Assembly: GCA_030770545.1 (NCBI GenBank)
Contig: CM061092.1
Span: 16,803,501-16,867,500, forward strand
DNA: 64,000 bases
Source: Macropodus opercularis
Lineage: Eukaryota > Chordata > Actinopteri > Anabantiformes > Osphronemidae
Direction of reading: 5' to 3'
Below, piece after piece: positions 1 through 11,040 of the stretch. Position 1 is the stretch's first letter. Each line of letters opens with the position of its first letter. The notes under the pieces are model-generated. The model saw only the letters and a list, made by a program, of their open reading frames with translations, was not told where the DNA came from and did no database searches. The translations under genes and the position numbers were made by a program.

Positions 1-934
1 CATTTACTACTATTCGTGCTGTTTTGGGTTGCATTTGTGACTCTTACTATAAAGATGAAACCATGCACTATGGAAACTCCAGTTGCTTTGCAGAATTCTC
101 TCATATCTCATTGCCAAGTTGACCCAGAGACAGAGAAGTAAGACTTTCACAGCCTTGTCAAAACAACTTAATTTTACTTTACTTGTTTTTTTTTTGTGTT
201 TAATAAAAACCACACCTTGGTAAGAAATCAGGGAATTTTACTGACCTGCATGTTTGTTCCATGTAAACATCTTTACATGACGTTTATTAGTTATACTTCA
301 AATAATGTGAAGAGCTAATAAAGTGTCTGTGTTCTCTAAATTGCAATCGAAAACACACTCTTTGCTTTTTAAATTTATGAACTTCCAAAGAGGAAATGAT
401 TGACTGTCATACTGTCGCTGAGAAATTAGCTTATTTTGACCCAAACTATCTGATGCAGTAAAATTTAATTGAGAAATCACACAGCAGGAGAGTACATTTT
501 AAAATATGGAAATATGTGCAAGCAGAGGCTGTGCAACACAAGCAGAGGCTCACATGTGCCTTAGATAGATACATTAGATACTAACACAACAAACACATTC
601 TAATAAAGTCTAACCTGCACTAACACAAGCAAAAGTCAAACAGAACTACCACAAACCTAAACACAGGATGACAACACAGAGAAAGAAACAGAAATCAAAC
701 AAGAACCAAACAAGAACCAAACAATCACACATAACATTGCAGTAAGGTCGACAACCCCTATTTTGTGCTAAACACCGTCCCTTTAAATTTTAAAAAGTAA
801 AACATCCCATTAAAAGACTCATCAACTAATCAAGTTGGGGACCAATGAAATTTAAAGTGATAGTGCATGCTGTCTTAGATTGCATAGTTCTCTCCATAAT
901 TATTTTTTCACTGATTATATATTATTACTCATAG
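1..934. other. AT-rich non-coding DNA
   Basis: I see no supportable exon here. Short open frames occur on both strands but show no recognisable domain or splice context. Around 525-750 the sequence is A- and C-rich with small local repeats (CAAACAAGAACCAAAC-type and AAGCAGAGGCT twice). It probably belongs to intergenic DNA or an intron of an upstream gene. Confidence 0.5.
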
Positions 935-1059
935 GATATGGATCTACAAACATCTGTGTCGAGTGTAAGGAACATGATCGAGCAGTTAGACTCGTTCCTT
1001 GTGACTGTGAGCTTGAGGAGAGTGACAGTGATCACAGAATCAGGCTTAAGGGAAAGTAA
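935..1059 (+). CDS. Possible terminal exon with a cysteine-rich (RING-like) end
   Basis: After an AG at 933-934 an open frame runs to a TAA at 1057-1059, about 40 residues. It contains ICVECKEH followed by RLVPCDCE, spacing that resembles the first half of a C-terminal RING-type zinc finger (CxxC, then a later C-x-C). A complete RING needs more cysteine or histidine ligands than I can see, so this may be a decayed or fortuitous frame. The upstream part of any such gene lies outside the window or is not visible. No family is assigned. Confidence 0.2.
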
Positions 1060-3026
1060 GGAGATCAGAATTCAGTCAGTAAAGTAACATACTTTTTGTA
1101 AAGAAGTGTGTGCGTAGGGGGGGACAACGTGATGTGTGATGCTGAACATTGTTTTTACATGTTCTGAAATGCTGAAAACTAGGCTTAAAACCTTCCTCTT
1201 TGACAAAGCGTATTGTTAGAGATGGTTCAGGTCACTCTGAACAATTTCTTAGTTAAGTTCCTATAGACTTATAGACTATTATAACCTCCTTCATTCACTG
1301 AGCTCCTCCGATTTCTGTTTTCTCTGTCCACTAACATGCCTCCATGTCCACATGTGACTAACTTTGTCTCTTTTTCTCTTCTAGTTGTGCTTCTCCCCTT
1401 CTGTCTCTCTGGCAGAAGGGGAAGGGGAAGGCACTGGCCACAAAATTTCATCACAGATTTCAGTAACATTTATGTTATGAAATTTGAGCACAGGGCAAGG
1501 TGGTGGTTAGCACTGTCGCCTCACAGCGAGAATTCAATTCCCGGAGGCGACCGGAGGCCTTTCTGTGTGGAGTCTGCATGTTCTCCCTGTGGGTTCTCTC
1601 CGGGTTCTTCTGCTTTTTCCCACAGTCCAAAGACATACAGTTAGGCTGATTGTCAACTTTTAGGACAAGAGCTTTTTGTCAAAAGTTTATATACAGTAGT
1701 TGGGTGACTGTAGATTTAGAGGGCTGAGGGATATCCCTTAGTACACTTAGAGGGCTTCCATTTGTATATTTTTGTTGTTTTCCCCAATATCCTGTCACAC
1801 TAACTAATTAAGATGGATGGTCGTCTTTTGAGTGCTCTCTCCTGCTGTAGAATCAAGAGTCATTTAAACTCTCTTTTGTCCTAAAAATCACCATCCTCCC
1901 AGTGGGACAGTGGGATATTTCTGGAGTCAATACAAGCCAATATAACTCAAGCTATACCTTAAAAAGCATAAAACGTCAGGATTCTATAATCAAATTTAAG
2001 ATTTGTGGTCTAGAAAACACTGTGACTCATAAGTTCAAACTAAGAACACATTGTCTTGTCTGTTGATGCATAGGTTTACTCGCTCCACAGTCACAGCACA
2101 CAGTTACCTCCAAGGAATATGAAAGTAAAAGGCTTTTCAGGTTATACAGTAACTGTGTAATCTGTGAATGTGTGTGTCTCACAGGGTTATCATAGCCTAC
2201 AGTATATTTTCATGACATTAGAGGTAGACAGTGAACAGCATGCACTGTGCTCCAATCGTTGTAGATCAAATTGATGTTAATTGAAGTTGGATGGATGGAT
2301 AAAAATATATGTGGTTCCTGGAGGACACCTACATGAATTTATTACAGCATTTTGTGTTGAAACTGTACTAAAACTGAGTATTAGACAATGATAACATATA
2401 GCAAATGTTCAGCCCACTGAGCCTCGACTATTTTAGATACACAGTGATGCTACCTTTGTGAGCTGTTAATGCTTATTTCCCATATCTTATACACACATAC
2501 ACTTTATCATTGTATCTGTGGCAACCAAAAGCACATGATAATAGCATGTTGAGGTGGTAAGTAGGTGGAGAAGCATGTATCAGAAACTGCTAATAAATAA
2601 TAAATACTGTACAATGATAGAATTAGAGCAATAGAGTGCATAGGAAATCCAGAAAATCCAGAGCATACATTTAAGGGATATATACAAATTTTATCTGCCA
2701 TAACTAAGACAGATAAATGAATGCTGATTTGACCACTTACACACACAAACTTTAGTTAAAGATAACATACAACTAGAAAATTACTAGTGTCATAAAACAC
2801 ATGAGATGTGAAAATGTCATCATATTTACTTACATACTTGTTGAAACCTCATAACCCCAAAGTCTTTCTATGGAAATTATCTCAATAACCGCCATATTTC
2901 ATCACTGTTCAGCAATCAAATAAACACTGTTGTTCTTTGCAACTGCTGTTGGCATCTTAGCATATACCTACAACTATTCATCAGTGAGGTGATAACATTT
3001 AATGGTATGTGTCTGTAGCTGCAGTC
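1060..3026. other. 5' flank of meprin copy 1, homologous to the other unit flanks
   Basis: No exon is supported. From about 1420 the sequence matches the flanks of copies 2-4: CACTGGCCACAAAATTTCATC at about 1430 recurs near 11793, 21444 and 31737. The stretch from about 2210 to 3000, including the motif GCATGTTGAGGTGGTAAGTA near 2540, recurs near 12980, 22160 and 32455. This marks copy 1 as part of the same duplicated family, but its flank is more diverged than those of copies 2-4. Confidence 0.6.
1485..1660 (+). repeat. Common teleost interspersed repeat (SINE-like)
   Basis: The sequence carries the box GTGGTTAGCACTGTCGCCTC followed by GTGTGGAGTCTGCATGTTCT and CCACAGTCCAAAGACATACA, which I recognise as a very widespread fish interspersed repeat. 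Reverse-strand pieces of the same repeat are present near 10640-10735, 20290-20370 and 30510-30595. The tRNA-like start is part of the repeat and not a functional tRNA gene. Confidence 0.7.
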
Positions 3027-6000
3027 ATGTTCTTCAGGTTTTTAATTCTGCTCTATGGCTTAGGATTGGTAAGTGGAACTCTTTCATGTTAATATAATCT
3101 ATGCTTTATGATGCATCTTTAATGCAATCAAATGTTTTATTCTTATCATTATTATTTTATTATTTATCATACAGACAAAAGCCAAGCCAGTAGGTGGAAC
3201 ACGTAAGTAATTTATTTATTTTTGTTATTGTTGCTTTGTTATTTGTTATTTTTGTTATTATTGCGAATATCTTGATCCAGTGCAGTTTCCTAATCCTAAA
3301 CATAATAAAATAGACGTTAATACAATATAAAATATGTATTATATTAGTAATATATTAATATGTAAGCTACAATCCTCAGAAATGGAAGCTAATGAAGGCC
3401 ATGACTGGGACATCATAGACATCAATACAGGTTTGTAAGCCTCTCTTTATTCTTTCTTTGCTCTTATAAGTCTTTAATCAACCAATGCAATTTTCCTTTC
3501 AGATGCTGGGCTAGACCTGCTGGAGGGTGATATTAAGATGGATGAGGTATGTGCAAAGATCATAATGATTTGAACCGTTTAATTCTAGAAACCACCTGCT
3601 AACGGAGGCTAATGTTTTCAGACACTTTTGTCATGTAAAAAAATATATCCAATTTGAAAAGACATAGTTGAAGTTTTACTGGTTAAAGTATTTTTCAAGT
3701 GTTCTATTTGTCTTATATCCAACTCTTCTACATTTGTTGTTTTCTTATAATTACTATGACAGAAACACCATCATAGGGGAGAAGTATCGCTGGCCCACAA
3801 GCGTTCCCTACTACCTAGAGAACAGCCTGGGTGAGGCACAGTTGCACGGAAATTCACACTTCCAGCACTGAAAACAGTATTTACGGTGCTTCTTCATTGC
3901 TCATGTGTCCTACAATTTGTTATGTGTAGGTCTAAAAGCAAAGGCTGTAATCCTGAGCGTCTTCGATCAGTTCAGACTGAAGACCTGCATCGACTTTAAA
4001 CCCTGGAAAGGAGAAGAGAACTACATCTCTGTGTTCAAAGGTGACGGGTAAGGTCCACATGTTTAAACTCGCACAAACTAATATGTATTTTTATATTGAT
4101 AACAGGCTCAATTATTTTATGTAACCTGAAAATAGTCATTTTGGGTGCAAGCACTGGTACTTCTGTATTGAATCAAGAACAGCTGCCAGGTCAGGTTTGT
4201 CCTGCTCTGGTGCTTTGGTGTGTGTGACATTTCATCATTGTACCTGTGCTTTTGAATTGAATTACAAGTCTACACACTGACAGAATGCCATCAATTTGAG
4301 CAAATATTGTTTTATTTTCACAGTTGTGCTGCTTAGATCCAGTTGACATCTGGACTTGTGTTAGAAGTGTTGCCTAAAAATTTTAGGCAGGTGTGAAAAA
4401 TATAGAAAAAATGCTCTAAACAAAGAATGCTTTTTCAGAAATGGAAGTGTTAAACATTTATTTTCATGAATGAACAAAATGCAGTGAATGAACAAAAGAG
4501 AAACCAAAATCAAATCAATATTTGGTGTGAGCACCCTTTGCCTTCAAAACAGCAGCAATTCTTCTAGGTACACTTGCACACAGTCTTTCAAGGAACTCGG
4601 CTGGTAGGTTGTTCCAAACATCTTGGAGAACTAACCACAGATCTTCTGTGGATGTAGGGTTTCTCACATCCTTCTGTCTCTTCATATAATCCCAGACACA
4701 CTCCATGATGTTGAGATCAGGGCTCTGTGGGTGCCATGCCATCACTTCCAGTACTGACGTAGTAACACCAAATATTGATTTGATTTACATTGTTCTTTTG
4801 TTCGCTCATGTTGTATTTTGTAAATTGACAAAAATAAACAATCATTATTTATATTTCTGAACACGCTCTTTGTTTACAGCATTTTTTCACACCTGCCTAA
4901 AACTGTATTTTTACTTACAATGCAGAGATTTGTGGAAAACCAATGTTGTTCTACCCAAAATCAAAAACAATTCTAAATCCCTGACATTTGTCATGCCCTC
5001 CTCAGGTCATAAGCACAACTTTAAAAAACACAATGACACGGAGTCCAGTGCTCTAGGTGTTCCCTACGACTATGGCTCTGTGATGCACTACAGGAAGACG
5101 GCCTTCAGCATCAACTCTAAGCCCACCAACGTCACCAAGATCCCCTACTTCATGAATTTGATTGGTCAGAGGAAGGGGTTTAGTGCCAGTGACCTAATAA
5201 AACTCAACCGTCTCTACAACTGCAGTAAGTCATTCTGTGCATCTATTACTGAGACAGATACTGTCAATGCACAAACTTTTAGTTTTATGAAAGTGGCTAA
5301 AAATACAATAATTACCCAATATTTCCAATATCTCAAATTAATTTGATATATTGTGTATGTTCCATCAAGAATGAAATGTAGATTGACAAGATGATTCAAT
5401 TAGTTATTGTTGTTCAGATAATACAATATTGATCTTCAGCTGATTCTTTCATGAAGAGAACCCATTCAAGACTTTACAGAAGCTACTTTACTACTTGAAC
5501 CTCACATACACCCCCGTGTTTAGCCCTTCATTATCAGCATCGTGCAATTTATAATTATTATGTCTAATACCAAAGCACAATTGTTAGTAGCATCTTTATG
5601 GCATTTAGGTTTTTCTGGAATGTTAAAGACATTTTGATGTGACCTCTCTGCAGCCAGATCTTCCACTTTTGTGGACAGCTGTGACTTTGAGGAGGAGAAC
5701 ATCTGTGGGATGATTCAGATTCCTGGGAAAGGAAAGTGGAAACAAGAATCACGTGTAAGAGGAGGTCCTCAAACTGACTTCACAAACATGGGACAATGCA
5801 AAGGTGACATCCCATTTGAACCAAAATACATTACGGTGCTAAAGTACATACCCCATCCAACAATTTACAATTCAAGACTGACCTGTGATCCATTTTTTCT
5901 TTTATCTTGTTTACCTGCATTGGATCCAGGAAAAGGCTACTTCATGCACTTCAATACATCTGGTGCTGAACGTGGGTCCCGGGCAATCCTGGACAGTCGA

Positions 6001-7645
6001 TGGTTTTATCCTAAACCTGGACCACAGTGTCTGCAGTTTTTTCTCTACAACACTGGGGCAAACGATGATGTTCTCAACATCTGGGTTCGGGAGTATGACC
6101 ATGTCAACTCCAGTGGTAAAGCAAAGTTCTTCAAGGGAATTGCAGGTGACAAACACACACACATGTTGAATTACTTCTTGACCTGTAAAGTCCCTGTAAG
6201 CAGCAACACATGAGCCTCATTTAAACTGCACCAGTTTTCAGTAAAATGTTTTTACGTCTTAACTACAGTTTACAGTTTAAATCTGTTCTGTTGCAGGAGG
6301 TGAAAAGGGCTCCTGGAATTTACATGCAGTGAATCTAAACATGACAAAGAAGAGCCGTGTGGTGTTTGATGGTGTGAGAGGAAAGAGTCCATCAAAAGGC
6401 GGCTTCTCTCTGGATGACATTAACTTGTCTTCCACAAAGTGCCCTCAGCACGTCTGGAAGATTCACAATCTGAAAAATCGAATAGTCACGACACCAGCAG
6501 GGCAACAAATTTACAGCCCACGGTTTCTGTCTCCAGCAGGTTATTCCTTCCAGGTAAAGGCCTTCTTTTGTCACCCGTGTTTTAATGTTCATGTGTAAGT
6601 AACAGAGGGTCATTGTCTCCATGGTTTATTCATTCATGTGCCTGTTGTGGACCCTTGAACATGACATCATGTTGCTTTGTTCTATGCAGATATCTCTGTA
6701 CCCTAACGGCAGAAGTGACAATCCAGGGAACCTGGCCGTCTACTTCCACCTGACGTCAGGCCCCAACGATGATAAGCTGAAGTGGCCGTGTCCATGGTAC
6801 ATGGCAACTATGGGCCTGATGGACCAGCAGTCAGACATTAGACAGCAAATTAACAGTTATCGAATGGTCGTCACTGACCCTGCCAAGAAGGATGGTAAGA
6901 GAACAGAGGAGAATTCTGTCTGTCTCTGAGTTTGACAAATCTGACCTTTCATGTGTTTCTCTCAGGTGCTAATTTCTACTGGGATAATGCCAGAAAAGTG
7001 GGTTTTAAAGTGACCGAATCTGATGGCAGCTTTTATTATCGAGGTCCCGGTTGGGGATATAACAACCTTGTTTCCCATAGCGAACTGAGGAGCATAAACT
7101 TCATCAAAGGCGATGACGCTATCCTCCTCTTGAGTATGGTATAAAGACTTTGAGCAGTTGGACGGAAATATGATATATCAGAAATCTATAATCTTTTCTT
7201 GAGCTTTCAACTTGTTTCTGAAAGTCTATGGTTGATGTGGTCTCTGTGTTTTCAGATGTATCCCACCTACTGGAAGCTCAGCCTCTGCCTCACTCTGCAG
7301 TGCGTGATGATGCTAGTCTGCTGAAAACCCAAGATCAAGGTGCTCCACGACAAGGTGCTAGTAACAGTATAGCGCTCGTTGTTGTGGCTGTGTGTGTGGC
7401 AACTTCTATGTTGACAATCTCTATGTTTATAACAGGGAATGTCCGCAGGACAAGGAAGAGAGGGAAGGAGGAGGCTGACGATGTGTTGGTCATAAAGCAC
7501 ATGCCTGGATTTGAGGAAGTGAGCATGAGTCAGACATTTATCTCATTTACACTAATATACCTAGGACAAGCTGTTGTGCTCATTGAATGTATCTTTTTAA
7601 TTACAGGAGTCCCCAGAAAAAGAACCACTTCTGTCTAATCCATGA
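3027..7645 (+). pseudogene. Meprin beta-like copy 1, lacking the zinc-binding exon
   Basis: Exon-like blocks: 3027-3068, 3175-3202, 3380-3430, 3503-3546, about 3753-3830, 3930-4047, 5006-5224, 5654-5803, 5930-6145, 6297-6553, 6690-6894, 6966-7138, 7256-7518, 7607-7645. They encode signal peptide, propeptide, parts of astacin, MAM, MATH, membrane helix and tail. Three lesions argue against a working protease. (1) The HExxHxxGxxH exon, present in copies 2-4, is missing. Joining its neighbours (phase 2 to phase 1) reads GGG TCA TAA, a stop. (2) The acceptor of the exon at about 3753 is damaged: TTAG-ACTGTTGACAG of other copies is TTACTATGACAG, and use of the next AG shifts the frame. (3) Four bases are missing at the end of the exon ending 7138. 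A Tc1-like fragment sits in the intron before 5006. A polyadenylation signal AATAAA is at 7723. A non-coding or truncated transcript remains possible. Confidence 0.85.
4374..4904 (-). mobile_element. Tc1/mariner-like element fragment
   Basis: Inverted ends read TTTTAGGCAGGTGTGAAAAA (about 4381) and TTTTTCACACCTGCCTAAAA (about 4884). Inside, the - strand at 4515-4745 encodes a Tc1-type transposase C-terminus with QSPDLNIMECVWDYMKRQ, which holds the last acidic catalytic residue of the DDE domain. Only this C-terminal part is present, so the element cannot move by itself. It sits in an intron of meprin copy 1. A sister copy lies at 44735-45264. Confidence 0.8.
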
Positions 7646-8866
7646 AATGTTTTGTGTCAAAAGGAAAATCTAAACTAAAACTATCTATTTCTGCTTCCTT
7701 CATCTTTGCCTTGTATGACCTGAATAAACTCTCTCCAGCAGCATTTCATTTCATAATTTGTTCTCATTATCGCATCCACATCTCTTATCAGAATGCAGGT
7801 GATTAGTTATGTTTACCAGACCAGATACTGAAGACGTGTTTAATTCTGTGGGGTCTGGTAGTGAAACTCTCTGGTCTTGTATTAGTAGTATTGTTATGGT
7901 TTAGGTCATTTGCTGGAAAGCCATAGTGATAGTTCATTACTGTCTTAAGAACGCTTAGGTAATGTTGTGAGAATTATGTGAGAATTCAACAAAGCAGCGC
8001 ACAATTGGAATGAACGACAGCTCACTAGATTACGTGCCAGTATAAGCATATAACACATGCAAGAGACAGAGAATCCACTTTGTGGCTCTATTAGGTGTAC
8101 AGGTGTTGTTACAGCAGTAAAAAAGACTGTGTTATAGGAAAAAAAGGTACGTTACTGAATAAGAAGATTAAAATGGAATACATTTATTTCTTCTTAATAA
8201 AGCAAGCTTTTAATTGTAGCCAGTCAATAAATTGTATATTACATGTATATAATAATTTTCTACTGTTTTATATAATATTTTTTTTACTTTAACTTTAACT
8301 AAATATTGATAGCAATAGTGGAGAGGAAACACCCTTTTTTTATAGAGTAAGAAACCTCCAGCAGACCCAGGCTCTATGTGGACGTCAATCTGCCTCAACA
8401 ACAACAGAACACCGGCAACTGAAGACTGGAGAAGTGCGGGAGAAAAAGATTCAAAGAGGCAATGCAGGGAAGCTAATATAGGAGAAATGTGATCTCTCTT
8501 CCTATGTCCAGTCAGAACCAGCATTTTGAATTAAGTCTAGGCCTTTTAAACTGTTACTTGAACATCCTCTGAGTAGGGAGTGAAAGTAGTCCAACCTGGA
8601 GGTAACGGATGCATGAATTAATTTTTTCAGCATCACTCTCTGAAAGGATGCTCCTAATCTATTTTTTTTTGTTGTTGTCCCACCTATGCATTTTTTATTC
8701 CCTGTAACATGACATGAGGATCATTATGGAGAAAAAATACAGTTTGAAATCCTAAAATAATACACAACTCGTGCAATTTACATGTAACTCTTTAAAGGGA
8801 AATATTTGCAATGGCACCAATACTAAGAAAGTATTAAGTTGTTGTAATACCATTATTACTCCTCAG
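7646..8866. other. 3' UTR and spacer after meprin copy 1
   Basis: The 3' UTR with AATAAA at 7723-7728 is followed by spacer DNA. The part 7780-7930 (ATGCAGGTGATTAGTTATG, GTGGGGTCTGGTA) is shared with the flank after copy 4 (37780-37900) but not with those after copies 2 and 3. No exon is visible between 7950 and 8866, which is AT-rich. Confidence 0.55.
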
Positions 8867-9781
8867 TAGCTGAAGCTAATGAAGGTTGTGACTGGGGCAT
8901 CATAGACATCAACAAAGATCTGTCCACTCCATTTTTTGCTCTTCTAAATCTATTTTTTTTTTCTACAAATCAATATGATTTTCCTTGCAGAAGTTGGGCT
9001 GAACCTGCTCAAGGGAAATATAAAAAAAGTATGTACAGAGATCATAAGCAGATTCTTGATATTTGCACACACATCAGGATTTTTCAGTATGAGATCAGTA
9101 TTAATAATATTGACACTAACATAGTTCTATATTTTGAAAAGTTAAACAGGAAATAAAGGTGGCAAATGAAAAGCAAATGTAACATGATATTCATTTGACT
9201 TTGACCTAAGAGCACAGTGAAATATTGCAAATGTACAGAGATACTGTAATGCAACTTATTAGGAAAGTGGTTGCGAAAGGCATTTTTTCTCTTGCATCCA
9301 TCTTAGTTCATATTTGTTGATACAGTTGTTGTACAGTTTGTTTTCTTATCATTAGACTGTTGAAAGAAACACCATCAAAGGACAGAAATGTCACTGACCC
9401 ACAACTTTTCCCTAGAGAACAACCTGGGTGAGGTTATGTGCAGAATTTATGATGCTTTCATGCTTTGTGTGTCCTACACTCTGTTACTTGCACATACCAA
9501 TGCAAAAGGAGTAATCCTGAAAGCATTTGACCAGTTCAGGCTGAAGTCCTGAATCCATTTCTCTCCTTGGAAAGGACATCTCTGTGTTTTAAGTTGCCCA
9601 TGTTTAAATGCTACACAAACAGATGTTGTCATATCGTTAACAGCTTCAATTATTATATGTAACATGAAGATGGTGAATTATTAGAACCCTGCAGTGGGCA
9701 GCCAACGCAGCGGCACCCGGGGAACAGTGGGGGTTCGGTGTCACCTCAGTCAGACCTGCCATTAGGCCATGACTGCCACCG

Positions 9782-9784
<3 letters not shown>

Positions 9785-9811
<27 letters not shown>
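9785..9811. repeat. (TG)n microsatellite
   Basis: An uninterrupted run of TG dinucleotides inside the meprin relic, between its fourth and fifth exon remnants. Confidence 0.95.
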
Positions 9812-9813
<2 letters not shown>

Positions 9814-10639
9814 CTGCGTGCGTGTGCGTTTGAGCTGTTTGCACAGGATCAACTGTGACACTGTAGGAATTGTTGAGCATCACTTCACAAAACCAGCAAA
9901 ACATACATTGCTTTGCTTTCGCAATGTTCTTGGTCAAATAAGCTCTTTGGAACCTTCCACATCCTCTATACTGTAACACCATACCAATAAATATTGTGCA
10001 TCTCCTTGAGTAAATATGTGCAACATATCTCAACACAGTGTATTGTAGTAAAGTTCTGGTGATCATTGTAGCACAACATTGCATTTGAGCCCATATGTGC
10101 TGTTTTTACTGCAGAGTCATGCAGACATAGTCCTTTACAATGTTAAATTTGGTTTATCTTTCAGTCATAATTTTGTATTACACTTACTGAGAATTAAGAT
10201 TTTAATAAACATATGGCTTTTAATCAGGCTACATTATCATTCACGACTGTGGCGCTTTTTTTGGTTGATTAATTATCTCCTGCTCTGCAGTGAATTTTGG
10301 TCCATACTTTATAATTTATTGTTGAGTTTCACTCAAATTTACACAAAATTAATAATAAAATCTATGTTGGCAACTTCAGTAACTACATATTCAGTGTCAT
10401 CAAAATTAATCATCATCTCATAAATAAAAATAAGACTGATTTGAACGAATTAAGCAATAACAAGTGAACAGACGATAAAGACACAAAAATAAATAAAATA
10501 ATTTTAAATATTTAAATAAAATAAACAACTGAACATGAGAAGAGGGAAGACAATTTATGTTCCGCAGACAGAGTCTCGAAAAAGTAAAGACTGAATAATT
10601 ACACAAGCCCACAGCATCATCTACACCGAGGTAAGATAA

Positions 10640-10880
10640 AAGTAAATTTACAGAACATGCAAACTCCACACATAAAGGCCCCAGGTCGCCTCTGGGAATC
10701 GAACCTGGGACCTTCACACTGTGAGGTGACAGTGCTCTAAATCAGATTCAAAACTTTAAATATAAAACCAGACAGGTAATTAACAAAGGGTGCAACTGAT
10801 AACGAGGAAGACAAGACCACAAAACCAAGAAACAGGGATCAAGGCTGACATAGGACCCAGCTTGGAAGTTGGATGTCCAG
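10640..10880 (-). repeat. Interspersed repeats in the relic tail
   Basis: 10640-10735 is the reverse complement of the common fish repeat also at 1485 (GAACATGCAAACTCCACACA, TCGAACCTGGGACCTTC). 10745-10880 (ACCAGACAGGTAATTAACAA, AAACCAAGAAACAGGGATCA) recurs near 20600-20700 and 30890-30990 and is part of a second dispersed repeat. Confidence 0.65.
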
Positions 10881-11040
10881 ACTGTGACAGTTGTGTGTTT
10901 TTCATTACAGGAGTAGCCAGAAAAAAGGTCGATCAAAAGAAAAGTCTAAACTGAAATAATCTCTACAACATATTCATATCTACTTCTGCTTTCTTTATCT
11001 TTGTTTTTGTGTGACCTGAATAAACCTTCTGGCAGCATTT

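Larger units (their letters stand above)
8867..11040 (+). pseudogene. Decayed meprin-like relic
   Basis: Fragments line up in order with exons of the intact copies. 8867-8917 matches the third exon (AEANEG, DIN) but its donor GT is now AT. 8991-9028 matches the propeptide exon, with the aspartate-switch sequence LEGD changed to LKGN. 9356-9427 matches the first catalytic exon but has an in-frame TGA. About 9499-9595 matches the next exon, again with TGA at the conserved cysteine. 9850-9885 keeps only VGIVEH of the zinc exon and then runs into intron-like sequence. 10905-10940 resembles the last exon and is followed by a related 3' UTR with AATAAA near 11022. MAM and MATH exons are absent. The tail of this relic recurs after copies 2 and 3. 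Confidence 0.8.

Noticed and set aside
1495..1545. tRNA-like gene
   Set aside because: It is the head of a common dispersed fish repeat, with no complete cloverleaf.
4515..4745. Tc1-like transposase frame as a host gene
   Set aside because: Only the C-terminal part between inverted ends remains; it is a dead element in an intron.
7267..7526. Antisense frames opposite the membrane-helix exon (also 18837 and 28572)
   Set aside because: Shadows of the real coding exon; no splice context and no family resemblance.
9646..10084. Frames with long Thr/His or Cys/Val runs
   Set aside because: They are translations of the TG microsatellite.
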